Of a stretch of 64,000 nucleotides of DNA, positions 61,202-64,000 are shown piece after piece. Each line of letters starts with the position of its first letter. Position 1 is the stretch's first letter. The notes beneath the pieces are model-generated. The model did not search any database. It saw only the letters and a program-made list of their open reading frames with translations, and had not been told where the DNA came from. Source of the stretch: Rahnella bruchi (GTDB lineage Bacteria; Pseudomonadota; Gammaproteobacteria; Enterobacterales; Enterobacteriaceae); the NCBI RefSeq assembly GCF_003614975.1, contig NZ_QZWI01000006.1, positions 1 to 64,000 of the forward strand. The letters are read 5' to 3'. A program made the translations under genes and the position numbers.

Positions 61202-61315
61202 CAGGGTGAGGCTCCTCAGGAATGAACGCGGGATTATAGAGGTTTATTGGCGCATGTTCGATGTGTTTGCTAGCATAGCCGGGCTTTTTCGGTATTTAAC
61301 GGGCAGGAATCAGGC

Positions 61316-61729
61316 ATGGCATCCAGACGAGACACATTGTTACAGCAACTGGGGATCACCCAGTGGACGCTGCGCCGGCCTGCGGTTTTACAGGGCGAAG
61401 TGGCGGTCAGCCTGCCTGCTGACACCAAACTGCTGATTGTGGCAGATGTTCCCCCTGCGGAAGATGATCCGCTGGTCACCGATGTTTTACGCAGTCTGGC
61501 ACTGAGCTCACAGCAGGTTTATCGCCTGACGCCGGAGCAGGTCGCCATGTTGCCTGAAGATACCCGCTGCAATGTCTGGCGACTGGGGTTAAGCGAACCG
61601 CTGACTCTCGCCGGCCCGCAGTTATCCAGTCCGGCCCTGGCCGAACTCTATCAAGACGCCAGCGCAAAACGCGCGCTCTGGCAGCAGATCTGTGAAAATG
61701 AACAACATTTCTATCCTGACCACCGCTGA
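61316..61729 (+). CDS. holD: DNA polymerase III psi subunit
   Basis: The 137-residue protein begins RRDTLLQQLGITQWTLRRP, the HolD start that binds chi, and has the usual fold pattern (LLIVADVPP, LALSSQQVYRLTPEQ). Psi links chi to the clamp loader. It overlaps rimI by 32 bp, as in other enterobacteria. Confidence 0.93.
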   Translation: MASRRDTLLQQLGITQWTLRRPAVLQGEVAVSLPADTKLLIVADVPPAEDDPLVTDVLRSLALSSQQVYRLTPEQVAMLPEDTRCNVWRLGLSEPLTLAGPQLSSPALAELYQDASAKRALWQQICENEQHFYPDHR

Positions 61730-62141
61730 TCTACCCCGCGCTTTTGAAATCGAGCAGGCCAGTCACGCCTTTCCGTGGACTGAAAATACGTTAGCCAGCA
61801 ATCAGGGCGAGCGTTATCTGAATCTCAAAATTATGCAGGGCGAAGTGATGGCCGGTTTTGCGATCACTCAAATCGTGCTCGACGAAGCCACGCTATTTAA
61901 TATCGCCATCGATCCGGCTTTTCAGCGTCAGGGTTTAGGCCGTACGCTGCTTGAGGAAGTGATCCAACTGCTTGAGCAAAAAGATGTTTTCACGCTGTGG
62001 CTGGAAGTCCGCGCCTCAAACGCCAAAGCCATTGCGCTCTATGAAAGCCTCGGTTTCAACGAACTCTCTGTCCGCCGCAATTACTATCCCGCCGCACAAG
62101 GCCGTGAAGACGCGATTATGATGGCGCTGCCGCTGGGATAG
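61698..62141 (+). CDS. rimI: Ribosomal protein bS18-alanine N-acetyltransferase
   Basis: The 147-residue GNAT-family protein has the acetyl-CoA loop RQGLGRTLL and the catalytic-end motif LYESLGFNE, RRNYYP. It acetylates the N-terminus of ribosomal protein S18. The ATG at 61698 lies inside the holD end. The GTG at 61692 is the alternative. Confidence 0.93.
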   Translation: MNNISILTTADLPRAFEIEQASHAFPWTENTLASNQGERYLNLKIMQGEVMAGFAITQIVLDEATLFNIAIDPAFQRQGLGRTLLEEVIQLLEQKDVFTLWLEVRASNAKAIALYESLGFNELSVRRNYYPAAQGREDAIMMALPLG

Positions 62142-62287
62142 AGCACAAAAAAACCATTGATTGCCCATCCCGTCTAAATCAGTGAAAATAGCCGGCTATA
62201 ACTTTTATTACCGCTTTGCCTGACGTCATCTTCTGACGTGATGTTAAATCCTATGCAGGGCGGACCAACCGCAGAAACGTGAAAAAC

Positions 62288-63877
62288 ATGTCTCCAAGTG
62301 AATACGCCCTTGAAGTGGCCAAGCGCCGCACATTTGCCATCATCTCTCACCCGGATGCCGGTAAAACGACTATTACTGAAAAAGTTCTGTTATTCGGACA
62401 GGCTATTCAGACCGCCGGTACGGTAAAAGGCCGTGGCTCCAGCCATCACGCCAAATCCGACTGGATGGAAATGGAAAAACAACGTGGTATCTCTATCACC
62501 ACGTCTGTGATGCAGTTCCCCTACAAACAGTGTCTGGTTAACCTGCTCGACACTCCGGGACACGAAGACTTCTCCGAAGATACTTACCGTACCCTGACCG
62601 CAGTTGACTGCTGTCTGATGGTGATCGACGCCGCAAAAGGTGTCGAAGATCGTACGCGTAAGCTGATGGAAGTTACCCGTCTGCGTGATACGCCGATCCT
62701 GACTTTCATGAACAAACTCGACCGTGACATCCGCGACCCGATGGAAGTCATGGACGAAGTGGAGCGCGAGCTGAAAATAGCCTGTTCTCCGATTACCTGG
62801 CCGATCGGCTGCGGTAAATTGTTCAAAGGGGTTTACCACCTTTATAAAGACGAAGTGTATCTGTACCAGACCGGTAAAGGTCACACCATTCAGGAAGTTC
62901 GCGTGGTGAAGGGGCTGGATAATCCGGAGCTCGACACTGCTGTCGGCGAAGATCTGGCCGCGCAATTGCGTGATGAACTGGAACTGGTGCAAGGTGCATC
63001 ACACGAATTCGATCATGAAGCTTTCCTGCAGGGCGAACTGACGCCGGTGTTCTTCGGTACCGCTTTGGGCAACTTTGGTGTCGACCACATGCTGGACGGT
63101 CTGATGGACTGGGCGCCTGCGCCGATGCCACGTAAAACCGACCTGCGTGAAGTGAAAGCCGACGATGAGAAATTCACCGGCTTCGTGTTTAAAATTCAGG
63201 CCAACATGGACCCGAAACACCGTGACCGCGTGGCGTTCATGCGTGTGGTGTCCGGTAAATATGAAAAAGGCATGAAACTGCGCCAGGTACGTACCGGTAA
63301 AGATGTGGTGATCTCTGACGCACTGACCTTTATGGCCGGTGACCGTTCCCACGTTGAAGAAGCGTATCCGGGCGATATCATCGGTCTTCACAACCACGGT
63401 ACGATTCAGATTGGCGACACCTTTACTCAGGGTGAGAACATGAAGTTCACCGGCATTCCTAACTTTGCCCCTGAACTGTTCCGTCGCATTCGCCTGCGTG
63501 ATCCGCTGAAACAGAAACAGCTGCTGAAAGGTCTGGTACAGCTTTCAGAAGAAGGCGCGGTACAGGTCTTCCGTCCAATCTCAAACAACGATTTGATCGT
63601 TGGTGCGGTAGGTGTGCTGCAGTTTGAAGTGGTGGTGGCGCGTCTGAAAAGCGAATATAACGTCGAAGCGATTTACGAATCTGTGAACGTCTCGACCGCC
63701 CGTTGGGTGGAATGCAGCGACGTGAAGAAATTCGAAGAATTTAAGCGTAAGAATGAAACCAACCTGGCGCTTGATGGCGGTGATAATCTGGCTTACATCG
63801 CTCCGACCATGGTGAACCTGAATCTGGCTTCAGAGCGTTATCCTGAAGTGAAATTCCGCAAAACCCGCGAACATTAA
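62288..63877 (+). CDS. prfC: Peptide chain release factor 3
   Basis: The 529-residue GTPase, identical in length to E. coli RF3 when started at ATG 62288, has G1 [14 protein letters not shown]3 DTPGHEDF and G4 NKLDRD. It removes RF1 and RF2 from the ribosome after termination. yjjG, which lies between rimI and prfC in E. coli, is missing here. Strong terminator follows. Confidence 0.97.
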   Translation: MSPSEYALEVAKRRTFAIISHPDAGKTTITEKVLLFGQAIQTAGTVKGRGSSHHAKSDWMEMEKQRGISITTSVMQFPYKQCLVNLLDTPGHEDFSEDTYRTLTAVDCCLMVIDAAKGVEDRTRKLMEVTRLRDTPILTFMNKLDRDIRDPMEVMDEVERELKIACSPITWPIGCGKLFKGVYHLYKDEVYLYQTGKGHTIQEVRVVKGLDNPELDTAVGEDLAAQLRDELELVQGASHEFDHEAFLQGELTPVFFGTALGNFGVDHMLDGLMDWAPAPMPRKTDLREVKADDEKFTGFVFKIQANMDPKHRDRVAFMRVVSGKYEKGMKLRQVRTGKDVVISDALTFMAGDRSHVEEAYPGDIIGLHNHGTIQIGDTFTQGENMKFTGIPNFAPELFRRIRLRDPLKQKQLLKGLVQLSEEGAVQVFRPISNNDLIVGAVGVLQFEVVVARLKSEYNVEAIYESVNVSTARWVECSDVKKFEEFKRKNETNLALDGGDNLAYIAPTMVNLNLASERYPEVKFRKTREH

Positions 63878-63904
63878 TTTTCGTATCATCCGGTTTTGAA
63901 ACAG

Positions 63905-63933
63905 AAAGACGGCAAGTATGCCGTCTTTTTTTT
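63905..63933 (+). terminator. Terminator after prfC
   Basis: AAAGACGGCA pairs with TGCCGTCTTT across a short AGTA-type loop and leads into a run of eight T, 28 bp after the prfC stop. Confidence 0.9.
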
Positions 63934-64000
63934 CGCCATTTTCCCGCGGAAAGGTATTTACCCCGCATTTCTACCTGCTCGTTTTATCATCGTTTTGCCC

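Overview
The window looks like an enterobacterial chromosome, most like the Yersiniaceae side of the order (Rahnella, Serratia, Ewingella, Rouxiella). This rests on strongly enterobacterial versions of rhaBADSRT, sdaCB, yfiRNB, ygiQ, rsmC, holD, rimI and prfC, and on two tRNA-Leu(CAG) genes beside rsmC as in E. coli leuQPV. Species cannot be fixed from the sequence alone.

Left third (1-18.6 kb): an accessory defence island. It opens with a decayed tyrosine integrase (P4 type). A 5'-nucleotidase gene follows, then a complete type I Zorya operon (zorA-zorB-zorC-zorD, minus strand, every junction overlapping), a divergent type I restriction-modification operon (hsdM-hsdS-hsdR) and a single-chain GmrSD-like type IV restriction protein. 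Together these form layered anti-phage protection: invasion sensing and DNA attack by Zorya, modification-sensitive cleavage by Hsd, and probable attack on modified DNA by the GmrSD-like protein.

18.7-32.8 kb: a fragment of a type VI secretion cluster, minus strand. The effector-delivery part (VgrG, small membrane protein, Tle3-like lipase, PAAR, a conserved unknown) looks intact. tssG has lost its middle, tssM has a premature stop, and the sheath, baseplate and ATPase genes are absent. The right edge is scarred by an inactive IS3-family transposase and a hydrolase cut at its 5' end.

32.8-47 kb: mostly core genes. These are a porin, small unknown genes, a DUF3427-like/HNH nuclease (possible defence gene), a LysR remnant, the yfiRNB cyclic-di-GMP module, serine uptake and deamination (sdaC-sdaB), a one-chain dihydroxyacetone kinase, and ygiQ.

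46.7-55.4 kb: a complete L-rhamnose locus. Catabolic genes rhaB-rhaA-rhaD, an iron alcohol dehydrogenase and rhaM run left from a shared control region. rhaS-rhaR run right, and rhaT is convergent with them. The promoters of rhaB and rhaT carry the same ordered set of sites at identical spacing (CRP site, two 17-bp RhaS half-sites 17 bp apart, TACACT -10). A similar 17-17-17 dyad lies before rhaS.

55.8-64 kb: a diguanylate cyclase, a Fur-box-preceded yjjZ-like gene, two tRNA-Leu genes, a LysR/aldo-keto reductase divergent pair, then rsmC, holD-rimI and prfC.
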